Source of the DNA: Aeromonas dhakensis
GTDB taxonomy: Bacteria > Pseudomonadota > Gammaproteobacteria > Enterobacterales > Aeromonadaceae
NCBI RefSeq assembly: GCF_000820305.1
Contig: NZ_CDBH01000045.1
Location: 372,001-436,000 of the forward strand
Direction of reading: 5' to 3'
Length of the DNA stretch: 64,000 bases
Shown here in pieces: positions 44,409 to 56,313 of the stretch. Numbering within the stretch: the first letter of the stretch is position 1; each line of letters opens with the position of its first letter. Both the position numbers and the translations under genes were made by a program. Under the pieces are notes generated by a model. That model saw only the letters and a program-made list of their open reading frames with translations, was not told the DNA's origin and searched no databases.

Positions 44409-47400
44409 ATGAAGTTTGCATTTCCCATCCTCACTGCCACAGGGGAAGAGTTCAAGGACGTCAAGGCACTGACGGCGCTGATCAATGGCGAGCAATCGGG
44501 TCACTATCTTCTTGGCAATCACAACAAATGGCATGGCGGCATTCATATCAGCGACAAGAGTGCTCCTTGGTGCAAGGATAAGTACCCTGTCAGAGCCATG
44601 GCCGATGGCAAGGTGGTGGCCTTCCGGATGATGAAGGATTACCTGACCTCTGAATTTCAGGGGGAGTCCTTGCGTTATTCCAACTGCTTCTGCCTGGTAC
44701 AGCATGAATATTGTGAAGTGAATGCAGAGACCAAGGCGAAAAACGAGTTCACTTTCTACTCGCTCTATATGCATCTGCTGCCTTGGGGTCAGTACCAAAG
44801 TACAGAGAAGCTGATACTGAAGAAGGGGTGGAATGCACGAAATTCCGTTCCTGATGCCGAGCAGGCTCGTGCCAATACCACCTTGCCCCGTTTCACCCTG
44901 CCAAAAGATACCGAAATGGAAATGGACAACGGTACGCCTTCTCAAAAGGGGATTGTGGGAGGCAAGGAGTATGATTTCATCAGGGTGACGATCAAGAGTC
45001 AGCTTTCCAATACCCAGATGAAAGAGGCTGAGAAGGCCGGTGTTGTGGTCAGTCAAGGGAGTTCGGTCTGGATCGCCAATAGTCCGGCCGCTGTTGAGGT
45101 GATTAAACCCAACCTGCCTACTTGGCTATTCGATCAGATAGAGGCGGAACTGCTGACTAATATGGTTGGTCGTGCGGATCCTGTTCTCAATGGGCCTACA
45201 GGCCGTCTGATGGCGGGAGACCGAAGCGTTTCTCTGCCCGCAGGAACAAAAGTGACGTATGATGCCCACCAACTCGAATTCCATTGGGTGGGTGACAAGG
45301 CGCGCAAGATGGCAAGATGCGAATATGTGACACCGAATGCAGATGGTGCTGCGGGTAATTGCGGTATGGCCTGGGTGTGCGTCGAAGATGAATTTATCAA
45401 GGTAAATGCGCGTACACCTTCTCATCTTGGCGAACTCTATGTGTTGCCATCTCCCGTGGCCATTGCCGCAGGTGAGACCATAGGCTATCTCGGTCTGGTG
45501 GAAACGCCAGGCTCTCTGATGGGAGGCAAAAAGAGCAAGTATCAAGTCCATCTTGAAGTTTTCACCCAGGATCCTCGTCTTGACGATGTGCTGGCCAACA
45601 AGGCGGGAACAAAAGGTGGTGCTACCTATGCCAAGGTCCCGGCGGGACTCGTCTTGCACGAAAAGAAAAAGCAGGAAGATAAAGATCTTTGGGTGGCAAC
45701 CGGTGACAAGAGTCTGGAAGAGTTGGTTGAGTCACCAAAGTTTGAAAAAGATGCCGCCAAACAGGAGTGGGTTTGTGTTTCGTCAGGAAAGTATGTCAAG
45801 AAAGAGCAAGTCGAACTGTTGAGCCAGCATGACTGGCTGAAGATTGGTTTTAAAAAGGTCGATGGTTCAGGCTCCGATGGCTATCTGGATCCCGATGCGC
45901 CACCCAGCTTCTTTACCGAATTGGTAAAGAGTTTCGATACTGATAAGAGTGGTGAGCTTAGCAGTGAAGAAATACAGGCGGCCTTGCAAAACAGCAGCAA
46001 TGCAGAAAAACTTCACAAACTAATCGTCAAGCATCCCAGTGAGTGGTATGAAAAATCATCAGCCAGTAGTTATCTTTGGCTAGATAAATTAATGAAAAAA
46101 ATTGGTTTGCCTGATTTTGACCTCTTGGTGGATCACGAGAAACAGCGTATCGATAAGCTGGAGTGGATGCAGAGTGCTGCCAAGCTAAAGCTTGATAAGG
46201 AGGTCTGGCATTTTAATCCATTGCTAGTATTGATTAATAAAAAAGTCAATTCATGTTATCGATTGCTTTGGGGGCAGAAAGTAACAGTTTCATTAGGAAG
46301 CGAAAAAGCTTGTGAGTTCAGACGTAGAGTTGTTGATATATGTGCTGAAGTGTGGGGTGAGAATAAAAAAATTGAGTATGCAAATGTTTTAATGGCTTGT
46401 ATGGCTGTTGAAACATCAAGGATATTCACTTCTTCGGTGATTCTTCTTAAACCACTTAGAGATACTAATGGTGCATATATATATAATAAAAATGGTAGGA
46501 TTAAAAAATCATATCAACCTGTACCTAAAAAAGAAATTATAAATGATGTAAGTATTGCTAAAAAAAATCCGGTTGGCTTAATACAATTTACTGGACCTGC
46601 GGTCCAGCAAATTAACAAAGTTCATTCTACCAATATAACCAAACAAGATTTGGCGTTAATGGATGAACTTGAACAGTTGGATTATGTAAAGAAATACTTC
46701 ACATCAAGAAAAGACCTTCTAGAAAAATTCAATGGACCGGAGGATATATATCTTTTTATTTTCTGTCCTGAAGGTGTTGGAAAAGATGATGATTATGTTC
46801 TTTATAGTAAACAAGATGATAATGAATTTGGGGTTGATTATTATAAGAGCAACAGTAGCTTAGATTCAAATCTTCATGGTAATGAAGGTAACAATGATCA
46901 GAAAATCCAAAAGAAAGAACTATTGTCAAGGTTGAGGAAATTAATGGTTGAGGGGGAGGAGTACATTAACGAGTGCTGCTGTGGTATCTCTAAAAAAGAA
47001 CTCTCTCGTTTAGAATTGAGTGGCGAAAAATGGGTAAGCCGCTATCCAACAAGCAAGAGTATAGATGACCTTGAACTTGGATTTTCTAAAAATGTAAGGA
47101 AGTTTATATCTGCGATAGAGTCTGCTGGTGGGCAAGTTAGAATTTCTGCAACCTATCGGCCAGTTGAACGTGCTTACTTGATGCATTATTGTTGGCGAAT
47201 TGCTAAAGAGGGGTTTGCTCCTGAAAAAGTACCAAAGATTCAAGGTGTTGATATTGATTGGGAACATAATAATGAAAGTGGCATACCAGATAAGCAAGCT
47301 GCAATCATGGCAGCTAAAAAAATGGTAGCAGCATACAACATAATATATAAGCCATCTTTAACCTCTCGACATACAGAGAAAAAAGCCATAGATATGACAA

Positions 47401-47549
47401 TCACTGGAGTTCGAGGTCTATTTATTAAAACGAATAATGGGAAGCTTATTGAGATAAAAAATAGCGATGACCTGCACCGTGTTGGAGCCAGTTATAATGT
47501 CTTTAAGTTGGTAAGTGACCCTCCGCATTGGTCCATTGATGGGAGATAA
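44409..47549 (+). CDS. Multidomain peptidoglycan-hydrolase T6SS effector (TseP-like)
   Basis: 1046 residues, no signal peptide, directly after vgrG. An N-terminal M23/amidase-like zinc domain shows WHGGIH (H42, H46), PVRAMADGKVVAF and YMHL (H122). A perfect EF-hand loop, DTDKSGELSSEE, lies at about 510-521. A lysozyme-like region follows, with MAVET (Glu near 668) and NPVGLIQFT (near 720). The C-terminus looks like an M15 D,D-carboxypeptidase: SRHTEKKAID (H988, D995) and DPPHW (H1040). The amidase-plus-lysozyme plan resembles TseP of A. dhakensis; whether the M15-like part is typical of that family I cannot tell. GC falls sharply after about 46000, so the 3' half was probably acquired separately. 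Confidence 0.85.
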   Translation: MKFAFPILTATGEEFKDVKALTALINGEQSGHYLLGNHNKWHGGIHISDKSAPWCKDKYPVRAMADGKVVAFRMMKDYLTSEFQGESLRYSNCFCLVQHEYCEVNAETKAKNEFTFYSLYMHLLPWGQYQSTEKLILKKGWNARNSVPDAEQARANTTLPRFTLPKDTEMEMDNGTPSQKGIVGGKEYDFIRVTIKSQLSNTQMKEAEKAGVVVSQGSSVWIANSPAAVEVIKPNLPTWLFDQIEAELLTNMVGRADPVLNGPTGRLMAGDRSVSLPAGTKVTYDAHQLEFHWVGDKARKMARCEYVTPNADGAAGNCGMAWVCVEDEFIKVNARTPSHLGELYVLPSPVAIAAGETIGYLGLVETPGSLMGGKKSKYQVHLEVFTQDPRLDDVLANKAGTKGGATYAKVPAGLVLHEKKKQEDKDLWVATGDKSLEELVESPKFEKDAAKQEWVCVSSGKYVKKEQVELLSQHDWLKIGFKKVDGSGSDGYLDPDAPPSFFTELVKSFDTDKSGELSSEEIQAALQNSSNAEKLHKLIVKHPSEWYEKSSASSYLWLDKLMKKIGLPDFDLLVDHEKQRIDKLEWMQSAAKLKLDKEVWHFNPLLVLINKKVNSCYRLLWGQKVTVSLGSEKACEFRRRVVDICAEVWGENKKIEYANVLMACMAVETSRIFTSSVILLKPLRDTNGAYIYNKNGRIKKSYQPVPKKEIINDVSIAKKNPVGLIQFTGPAVQQINKVHSTNITKQDLALMDELEQLDYVKKYFTSRKDLLEKFNGPEDIYLFIFCPEGVGKDDDYVLYSKQDDNEFGVDYYKSNSSLDSNLHGNEGNNDQKIQKKELLSRLRKLMVEGEEYINECCCGISKKELSRLELSGEKWVSRYPTSKSIDDLELGFSKNVRKFISAIESAGGQVRISATYRPVERAYLMHYCWRIAKEGFAPEKVPKIQGVDIDWEHNNESGIPDKQAAIMAAKKMVAAYNIIYKPSLTSRHTEKKAIDMTITGVRGLFIKTNNGKLIEIKNSDDLHRVGASYNVFKLVSDPPHWSIDGR

Positions 47550-47553
47550 TATT

Positions 47554-48090
47554 TTGAAATATATTTTGTTTTTCTTTATAAGCTCTATCGCGTGGGGGAG
47601 TTATGCTTCCGATTCTTATCAACCCGGAATATTTGTAAAGAATTCTAATGGTAAATATAATTTTATTGTAAGTGGTGGTATTAATAGTGGAGGTGTACTG
47701 CTGGTCGCTGATGAATGTGAAGGCTCTAAATGTTACAAGGAAGTAGACTCTTCGTATATGCTTAATAAAGGGGAGGATTTAAATTCTAGCGATGAGATTA
47801 ACTTCAATAAAGTTTATAGATACGAGGTTTCAGGTATAAATATTAAAAATGAAATTACAATTGCATACTATTTTTTGAATAAAAAAAATCTATCTAGGAT
47901 AAGTTTAATAAAAGAGGGGGGGCAATACGTTATTAATGTTGATGGGGATATGAATAAAGGATTTGTTTGTAAGTCTGAAGAGGGTGTTCACTTGTACACA
48001 CTTTCTATAAACAAAAAAATCAATAGTCATGTATACTATTCTCTGGGATATAGTGTTAAACCAGATTGCGATAGGTTTATGTATGAATAA
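47554..48090 (+). CDS. Exported small protein, probable immunity protein 1
   Basis: 178 residues, unrecognised family. It starts with a signal peptide (MKYILFFFISSIAWGSYA, then SDSYQPG), so it acts in the periplasm, where a wall-degrading effector would act. TTG 47554 is preferred because GGGAGA lies 7 nt upstream; ATG 47539 overlaps the effector stop and would add NDI residues before the signal. Contains an ADECEGSKCY segment with paired Cys and two more Cys toward the end. Very AT-rich. Confidence 0.7.
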   Translation: MKYILFFFISSIAWGSYASDSYQPGIFVKNSNGKYNFIVSGGINSGGVLLVADECEGSKCYKEVDSSYMLNKGEDLNSSDEINFNKVYRYEVSGINIKNEITIAYYFLNKKNLSRISLIKEGGQYVINVDGDMNKGFVCKSEEGVHLYTLSINKKINSHVYYSLGYSVKPDCDRFMYE

Positions 48091-48496
48091 ATTTCTTTCA
48101 GAAAAAGCAATGGTTTTGATTTTTATTTTTTCTTGTGTTTTTCCAGTAGAGGCTTTTTCTAGTGTATTTAATAAAAAATTAATCCTAAATCAAAAGCAAG
48201 AGGAATTGATTGATGGTAGCATGGCTAGTCAAACATATATATTTGATTTTGATGGCAATAAAGCCTTTCTAAAGATAAAGTCATGGCATTCTATGTATTC
48301 CTGCGATGGGAACTATGTTGCTATAAATAATAATGGTATCATATCGCTTTCATGGAATGTATCAGTCAATGGGAAAGACTATTTTTGTGACTCCCCATCA
48401 CCACAGTTTAAAATCAAAGTTAAAAACAATAAATTTTATTTAAATAGTCAGTTGTTAAAAGATGAAAATGAATGGTATCTGATGACTGAAAAGTAA
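48083..48496 (+). CDS. Exported small protein, probable immunity protein 2
   Basis: 137 residues with a signal peptide (KAMVLIFIFSCVFPVEAFS). Unrecognised family; no obvious sequence match to the preceding gene, but similar size, composition and Cys content (MYSCDGNY, YFCDSP). The ATG overlaps the previous stop by 8 nt. Two exported proteins behind one multi-domain effector suggest separate inhibitors for separate catalytic modules. Confidence 0.68.
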   Translation: MNKFLSEKAMVLIFIFSCVFPVEAFSSVFNKKLILNQKQEELIDGSMASQTYIFDFDGNKAFLKIKSWHSMYSCDGNYVAINNNGIISLSWNVSVNGKDYFCDSPSPQFKIKVKNNKFYLNSQLLKDENEWYLMTEK

Positions 48497-48588
48497 TTTT
48501 CAGTTTATAGCTAGCGTTTTCAACCGGGTGAGATCATCTGTGTGCTATGAGGGTGTTAGGTATAAGATAAAGCGAGTAGCTATTACAT

Positions 48589-48617
48589 AACACCGGCCTA
48601 GCGCCGGTGTTGTTTTA
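48589..48617 (+). terminator. Terminator closing the effector operon
   Basis: AACACCGGC pairs with GCCGGTGTT around CTAGC, followed by GTTTTAT. Confidence 0.88.
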
Positions 48618-48701
48618 TCGTCATTGTAGTGGTCTAATCATCCCGGACACCATTTTAGGTGGTACAGTCACCACCTTGACCTGAGGTGTTCAATGACATG
48701 A

Positions 48702-49860
<1,159 letters not shown>

Positions 49861-49868
49861 CCACTACA

Positions 49869-50515
49869 CATCTTCTTCGGTACCAATTTCATAGCCTTCT
49901 TGAACATGTAATAAGGGGGACTGTCCCTCCATCATTAGGCCCTGACGAGATCACTGGTTGTTGTCGTGTTCTAGGTAGCTGTCCAGGCCTGTTTGCATCT
50001 GCTCCACCGGTTCGTCCGGGCAGCGCTCATCGAGCAGAGGTTGATGTAACCGCTCGATAAAGCTGTTGCTTTGTGGCCTATGCACCTTGGTTTTCCGGTG
50101 GCGAATCCCTTTCAGGTGCAGGAACAGATCGTAGGGATGATGGTAAGGACACTGCTAGAACTTACGAGACAGTATAAAACTGCGCCTATGGACTTCGAAG
50201 AGCAGCTGTGCGTTTCATTGAGCGCATGGACCGGGGTCACCGGCTGCTTGCAGCGGTAGCGTCGTCCTCAGGTGTGTTGGTTGTAGCAACCTATACAGCT
50301 TGCAGGTACACCTCACCAATCCCCTTGAGCGAAGGTGTCGACTGCCATCAGCTTTCCGGTGTAGTGAACCTCAATATAGTGTTCTATGAACTCGGGACTG
50401 AAGCGTTCGAGCAGGCGAATTTGCTCGTCATTGAGCACAATCGTTTGTTCTTGGTGGTTTTTCTCGAGGCGCAACAAACAGTCGTATCTGGCGTGCAGGT
50501 CGTGACGTTGTCATA
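49869..50515 (-). pseudogene. Degenerate IS481-type transposase
   Basis: Translating the minus strand in pieces gives DLHARYDCLLRLEK, LLERFSPEFIEHYIEVHYTG, KLMAVDTFAQG, then frame changes and stops, later HPYDLFLHLKGIRHRKTKVH and RPQSNSFIERLHQPLLDE with MQTGLDSYLE. These follow the order of IS481-family transposases, including the RPQSNGFIERLHRTLLDE-like block. Several frameshifts and stop codons make it non-functional. The IS3 element inserted at or near its 3' end. No terminal repeats were identified. Confidence 0.75.
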
Positions 50516-50673
50516 CGCCACTCAGACCGCCCGTACCGACGTTGATGCCACTTGGAATGAGCACGAATGAAACCTATTGCAGACATCTTGCAGTGAACCA
50601 CCCGGATGAAAAAAGGGGTTTATTTCTACCGGATTTAAATAGATAAGACTGGATGTCTTCTGAAAGGAGATAT

Positions 50674-50750
50674 TGGGGTGGCTGATGGGGCTCGAACCCA
50701 CGACAACCGGAATCACAATCCGGGACTCTACCAACTGAGCTACAGCCACC
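50674..50750 (-). tRNA. tRNA-His (anticodon GTG)
   Basis: Read on the minus strand: G-1, GTGGCTG acceptor pairing with CAGCCAC, D loop AGCTCAGTTGGTAGAG, anticodon loop ATTGTGAT, T arm GGGTTCGAGCCC, encoded CCA. The extra 5' G is specific to tRNA-His. Last of a three-tRNA unit. Confidence 0.96.
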
Positions 50751-50798
50751 ACTGAAGATAACCATCAATGCTTGCATCGGGGAGATGCATATCATCAA

Positions 50799-50875
<77 letters not shown>

Positions 50876-50911
50876 ATTGCCTCGACAAGCCTGGCGGCAT
50901 GTCGAAAAACC

Positions 50912-50988
<77 letters not shown>

Positions 50989-51040
50989 AAAATCTCGTCT
51001 CCAGCATAGCGACAGCGGCTGTACTGGGCAACGGGCCGGC

Positions 51041-51070
51041 ATCATACCCAAGCGGGAAAGCCAGCGTCAA
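51041..51070 (-). promoter_or_regulatory. Promoter of the Pro-Arg-His tRNA operon
   Basis: On the minus strand TTGACG (51070-51065), 18-nt spacer, TATGAT (51046-51041), then a GC-rich start region GCCGGCCCG. It lies about 52 bp before tRNA-Pro. Confidence 0.75.
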
Positions 51071-51191
51071 CGAATTTTTCCACCAATGAATTCAAATGCC
51101 TACTTATTGCCCTCCATGCGAGAGCCGCTAACACCCGTGGCAAAAAAATGCGACAATGCGCGGCAGTTGAACACATGGTGAGTGAAGAACG

Positions 51192-52055
51192 ATGTCTGCC
51201 AAAATCATTGATGGAAAACAGGTTGCGCAAACGATTCGCAATCAGGTCGCAGCGCAAGTCCAACAGCGGTTGGCACAAGGAAAACGGGCGCCGGGTCTGG
51301 CGGTGATCCTGGTCGGGGTAGATCCTGCCTCTCAGGTCTATGTCGGCAGCAAGCGGCGTGCCTGTGAAGAGGTGGGCTTTATCTCCCGCTCTTACGATCT
51401 GGATGCGACGGCAAGCCAGGAAGAGTTGCTGGCACTGATCGATAAACTGAATGAAGACGCAGACGTTGACGGTATTCTGGTGCAGCTCCCCTTGCCGGCT
51501 CACTGCGATACGACTCAGGTATTGGAGCGTATTCGTCCTGACAAGGATGTGGATGGTTTCCACCCCTACAACGTGGGTCGGCTGGCACAGCGTATTCCGG
51601 CACTGCGTCCCTGCACGCCCAAGGGCATCATGACCTTGATTGAAACGACCGGGGTCAAGACACACGGCTTGCATGCGGTGGTGGTCGGTGCGTCCAACAT
51701 CGTTGGCCGGCCGATGACGCTGGAGCTGCTGTTGGCCGGTTGCACTACCACTACCTGCCACCGTTTCACTCAGGATCTGGAAGAGCAGGTTCGCCGTGCT
51801 GATCTGCTGGTGGTCGCCGTTGGTAAACCCAATTTCATCCCGGGTGAGTGGGTCAAGCCGGGGGCACTGGTGATCGACGTGGGTATCAACCGGTTGGCGG
51901 ATGGCTCTTTGGTCGGTGACGTGGAGTTTGAAACGGCCCGCAACCACGCATCCTTCATCACGCCCGTACCGGGTGGGGTGGGCCCCATGACGGTCGCCAG
52001 CCTGATGGAAAACACTCTGAGCGCCTGTCAGGACTATCACGACAACGCGCGATGA
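51192..52055 (+). CDS. folD: Bifunctional methylenetetrahydrofolate dehydrogenase/cyclohydrolase
   Basis: 287 residues. FolD interconverts 5,10-methylene-THF and 10-formyl-THF. The active-site lysine lies in [14 protein letters not shown] (Y-x3-K), the folate site in QLPLPAH, and the NADP site in [13 protein letters not shown]; the C-terminus holds the signature [19 protein letters not shown]. Full family length. Transcribed away from the tRNA operon; terminator downstream at 52108. Confidence 0.97.
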   Translation: MSAKIIDGKQVAQTIRNQVAAQVQQRLAQGKRAPGLAVILVGVDPASQVYVGSKRRACEEVGFISRSYDLDATASQEELLALIDKLNEDADVDGILVQLPLPAHCDTTQVLERIRPDKDVDGFHPYNVGRLAQRIPALRPCTPKGIMTLIETTGVKTHGLHAVVVGASNIVGRPMTLELLLAGCTTTTCHRFTQDLEEQVRRADLLVVAVGKPNFIPGEWVKPGALVIDVGINRLADGSLVGDVEFETARNHASFITPVPGGVGPMTVASLMENTLSACQDYHDNAR

Positions 52056-52107
52056 TCTTTGCCTGATCCGCCAAGAGAATGCACTTCTCCTCTAGGATCG
52101 CAGCAAT

Positions 52108-52147
52108 AAAAAAACCGGCAAGCCGCAAGGTTGCCGGTTTTTTTATT
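52108..52147. terminator. Bidirectional terminator between folD and cspD
   Basis: AAAAAACCGGCAA pairs with TTGCCGGTTTTTT, with A- and T-runs giving a U-tract on both strands. Confidence 0.92.
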
Positions 52148-52162
52148 TATCCAGTTCGACTC

Positions 52163-52381
52163 TTACAAGTTCTGTGCTTCGTTTGGCACAATGACAGAGG
52201 CATGATTGCCTTTCGGCCCCTGCTGCAGTTCGAAGTTGACTGCTTGACCTGCTTTCAACGTCTTGTAGCCTTCCATTTGTATCGTGGAGTAGTGGGCGAA
52301 AATATCTTCGCCACCTCCTTCCGGACAGATAAACCCAAATCCTTTTGCGTTGTTAAACCACTTGACTGTTCCGGTTGCCAT
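52163..52381 (-). CDS. cspD: Cold-shock-like protein CspD
   Basis: 72 residues, one cold-shock domain with both RNA-binding motifs: KGFGFI (RNP1) and DIFAHY (RNP2-like). The [13 protein letters not shown] ending matches CspD rather than CspA. In E. coli CspD is induced in stationary phase and inhibits replication. It diverges from clpS across 229 bp, the same arrangement as in E. coli. Confidence 0.95.
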   Translation of the reverse strand: MATGTVKWFNNAKGFGFICPEGGGEDIFAHYSTIQMEGYKTLKAGQAVNFELQQGPKGNHASVIVPNEAQNL

Positions 52382-52520
52382 ACATCTACATCCTTTTATT
52401 GATTACCTTGAAGTCGTTGAGTAACCTGCGCCAGCCCTTTATAACTAGTAACATAGCCCATAGCAGACGGGCGCCGATTAGCAAGTAACCAATCTAGTCT
52501 AACTTTTGAGCGAGTCAAGG

Positions 52521-52534
52521 AGTTGTTAACAACT
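52521..52534. promoter_or_regulatory. Perfect palindrome in the cspD-clpS spacer
   Basis: AGTTGTTAACAACT is a perfect 14-bp palindrome, with a further GTTAAC at 52546-52551. A possible operator; no regulator is identified. A candidate clpS promoter (TTGACC at 52559, 17 nt, TAGTAA) follows. Confidence 0.35.
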
Positions 52535-52610
52535 GATGTGATCTGGTTAACAAGTCTATTGACCAATCTTGTGTTAGGCGGTAGTAATCTAGAGGTACCA
52601 AAGCGCGACT

Positions 52611-52928
52611 ATGAGCAAGCAGAAAGAACTCTTTGCTAATGAAGAGATTGCAGAGGCAGAGAAAACCAAGCTGCAACCGCCACCCATGTACAAGGTCGTC
52701 CTGAACAACGACGACTACACACCGATGGAGTTCGTGGTGGAGGTGCTGCAAAAGTTCTTTGGTATGGATTTGGACAAGGCCACTCAGGTGATGCTGAGCG
52801 TGCATTATAGTGGTAAGGGAGTCTGTGGCACATTCACCGCCGAGATTGCCGAAACCAAAGTGGTCCAGGTCAACACCTATGCACGTAACAACGAACATCC
52901 ACTGCTCTGTACCATGGAAAAGGCTTGA
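52611..52928 (+). CDS. clpS: ClpS, N-degron adaptor of ClpAP
   Basis: 105 residues. ClpS binds N-terminal Leu, Phe, Tyr and Trp and hands the protein to ClpA. The binding pocket sequence [16 protein letters not shown] is intact, and the conserved His is in [13 protein letters not shown]. The N-terminal tail needed for transfer is present (residues 1-25). It sits 59 nt upstream of clpA. Confidence 0.96.
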   Translation: MSKQKELFANEEIAEAEKTKLQPPPMYKVVLNNDDYTPMEFVVEVLQKFFGMDLDKATQVMLSVHYSGKGVCGTFTAEIAETKVVQVNTYARNNEHPLLCTMEKA

Positions 52929-52987
52929 ATCTGATGACTTGATGGCGATGACGACACCACATTGTTGCTGTACTAGGGGAGGTGCCT

Positions 52988-55240
52988 ATGTTGAATAAAG
53001 ATCTAGAAAAGACGCTGAACGAGGCTTTCAAACTGGCCCGTGACGAGCGCCACGAATTCATGACCGTCGAGCACCTGTTGTTAGCCCTGCTGGATAACAG
53101 CTCAGCCAATGAGGCGCTGAGTTCTTGTGGTGCTGACGTGGAGCAGATGCGCAAAGAGATCAGCGCATTCATCAGTCAAACAACCCCGCTTATCCCCCGT
53201 GATGATGAAGACCGCGAGACCCAGCCCACACTGGGCTTCCAGCGGGTGCTGCAGCGCGCCGTGTTTCACGTTCAGTCCTCCGGCAACACCGAGGTCAGTG
53301 GAGCCAACGTGCTGGTTGCCATCTTCAGCGAGCAGGAGTCCCAAGCTGCTTACTTCCTGAAAAAGGCCGAGATCAGCCGGCTGGATGTGGTCAACTTCCT
53401 CTCCCATGGGGTACGCAAAGACAGCAAACCGGACAACAGCAACAACAACGTCGAGTCTGACGATGAGGTCTCTGCTGCCCAGATTGAGAGCTTTGCCACC
53501 AACCTCAATCAGCTGGTACTGGAAGGGCGTATCGATCCCCTCATCGGGCGCGATCAGGAGCTCAACCGTACCATTCAGGTGCTCTGCCGCCGTCGCAAGA
53601 ACAACCCCTTGCTGGTGGGCGAAGCCGGGGTGGGCAAGACAGCCATCGCGGAAGGGCTGGCCTATCGTATCGTCAAGGGTGATGTGCCCGAGGTGATTGC
53701 GGGCAGTACCATCTACTCCCTGGATATGGGGTCGCTGCTGGCGGGGACCAAATATCGCGGTGACTTCGAGAAGCGCCTCAAGGTGCTGCTCAAGCAGATC
53801 GAGCGTCAGGAGGGGGCCATCCTCTTCATCGACGAGATCCACACCATCATAGGGGCGGGGGCCGCGTCCGGTGGCCAGCTCGATGCCGCAAACCTCATCA
53901 AGCCACTGCTCTCCAATGGCTTGCTGCGCTGCGTCGGCTCTACCACCTATCAGGAATACTCCCAGATCTTTGAAAAAGACCGCGCCCTGGCGCGTCGCTT
54001 CCAGAAGATCGACATTGTCGAGCCCAGCGTGGATGACACTACGCGCATCCTGATGGGCCTCAAGAGCCGCTATGAGGCTCACCACGGGGTACGTTACACC
54101 GTCAAGGCCATTCGTGCCGCGGTGGAGCTCTCCGCCAAATACATCAATGACCGCCATCTGCCGGACAAGGCGATCGACGTGATCGACGAGGCCGGGGCGG
54201 GTCAACGCTTGCTGCCGGTGAGCAAGCGCAAGAAAGTGATCAATGTGCAGGAGATCGAAACCATTGTTGCCAAGATTGCCCGCATCCCGGAGAAATCTGT
54301 CTCCTCTTCCGACAAGGAAGTGCTGAAGAACCTGGAGCGCAATCTCAAGATGGTGGTCTTTGGCCAGGACAAGGCCATCGAGGTACTGACAGACTCCATT
54401 CGCCTCTCCCGCTCAGGGCTGGGCAACGAGCGTCGCCCTGTGGGCTGCTTCCTGTTTGCCGGCCCGACCGGGGTAGGCAAGACCGAGGTCACCCAGCAGC
54501 TCGGCAAGGCGCTTGGCGTGGAGGTGCTGCGCTTTGATATGTCCGAGTACATGGAGCGCCATACCGTCTCTCGCCTTATCGGGGCGCCTCCCGGTTATGT
54601 GGGGTTCGAGCAGGGAGGCCTGCTGACCGACTCTGTCCTCAAGCATCCGCACTCAGTGGTACTGCTGGACGAGATCGAAAAAGCGCATCCGGACGTGTTC
54701 AACCTGCTGCTGCAGGTGATGGACAACGGCACCCTGACTGACAACAACGGGCGCAAGGCGGATTTTCGCAACGTGATCCTAGTGATGACCACCAACGCGG
54801 GGGTACAGGAGACCCAGCGCAAGTCAATCGGCTTCCAGCAACAGGATATGAGCCACGATGCCATGGCGGTGATCAACAAGACGTTTAGTCCGGAGTTTCG
54901 CAACCGGCTTGATCACATCATCTGGTTCAACCATCTGGACATGCAGATCATCCATCAGGTGGTCGACAAGTTCATCGTCGAGTTGCAGGTTCAGCTGGAT
55001 GCGAAAGGGGTATCCCTTGAAGTGTCCGAGGGTGTCCGCCACTGGCTGGCCGAGAAAGGGTATGACAGGGCCATGGGGGCAAGACCCATGGGACGGGTCA
55101 TCCAGGAACACCTCAAGAAACCCCTGGCCAACGAGATCCTGTTCGGGGCGCTGGTCGATGGGGGGGTTGTGAAGGTTGAGTTGATAAACGACAGCCTCAG
55201 CTTTGACTATCAGGTCAATGTTGAAGCCGTTTCCCACTAA
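52988..55240 (+). CDS. clpA: ClpA, AAA+ unfoldase of the ClpAP protease
   Basis: 750 residues. The N-domain (MLNKDLEKTLNEAF... to about 145) binds ClpS. Two AAA+ modules follow: Walker A1 GEAGVGKT with ILFIDEIHTIIGAG, and Walker A2 GPTGVGKT with VVLLDEIEKAHPDVF, plus the pore loop GYVGFEQGG. There is no middle coiled-coil, distinguishing it from ClpB and ClpV. ATG 52988 follows AGGGGAGG; GTG 52982 would add two residues. A strong terminator follows. Confidence 0.97.
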   Translation: MLNKDLEKTLNEAFKLARDERHEFMTVEHLLLALLDNSSANEALSSCGADVEQMRKEISAFISQTTPLIPRDDEDRETQPTLGFQRVLQRAVFHVQSSGNTEVSGANVLVAIFSEQESQAAYFLKKAEISRLDVVNFLSHGVRKDSKPDNSNNNVESDDEVSAAQIESFATNLNQLVLEGRIDPLIGRDQELNRTIQVLCRRRKNNPLLVGEAGVGKTAIAEGLAYRIVKGDVPEVIAGSTIYSLDMGSLLAGTKYRGDFEKRLKVLLKQIERQEGAILFIDEIHTIIGAGAASGGQLDAANLIKPLLSNGLLRCVGSTTYQEYSQIFEKDRALARRFQKIDIVEPSVDDTTRILMGLKSRYEAHHGVRYTVKAIRAAVELSAKYINDRHLPDKAIDVIDEAGAGQRLLPVSKRKKVINVQEIETIVAKIARIPEKSVSSSDKEVLKNLERNLKMVVFGQDKAIEVLTDSIRLSRSGLGNERRPVGCFLFAGPTGVGKTEVTQQLGKALGVEVLRFDMSEYMERHTVSRLIGAPPGYVGFEQGGLLTDSVLKHPHSVVLLDEIEKAHPDVFNLLLQVMDNGTLTDNNGRKADFRNVILVMTTNAGVQETQRKSIGFQQQDMSHDAMAVINKTFSPEFRNRLDHIIWFNHLDMQIIHQVVDKFIVELQVQLDAKGVSLEVSEGVRHWLAEKGYDRAMGARPMGRVIQEHLKKPLANEILFGALVDGGVVKVELINDSLSFDYQVNVEAVSH

Positions 55241-55263
55241 GCATTGAACAGTTGAAAGACCAC

Positions 55264-55295
55264 AAAAAACCCCAACCGAAAGGTTGGGGTTTTTT
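55264..55295. terminator. Bidirectional terminator between clpA and infA
   Basis: AAAAAACCCCAACC pairs with GGTTGGGGTTTTTT around GAAA. Confidence 0.94.
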
Positions 55296-55309
55296 GCTGA
55301 ATTCCTGGC

Positions 55310-56309
<1,000 letters not shown>

Positions 56310-56313
<4 letters not shown>

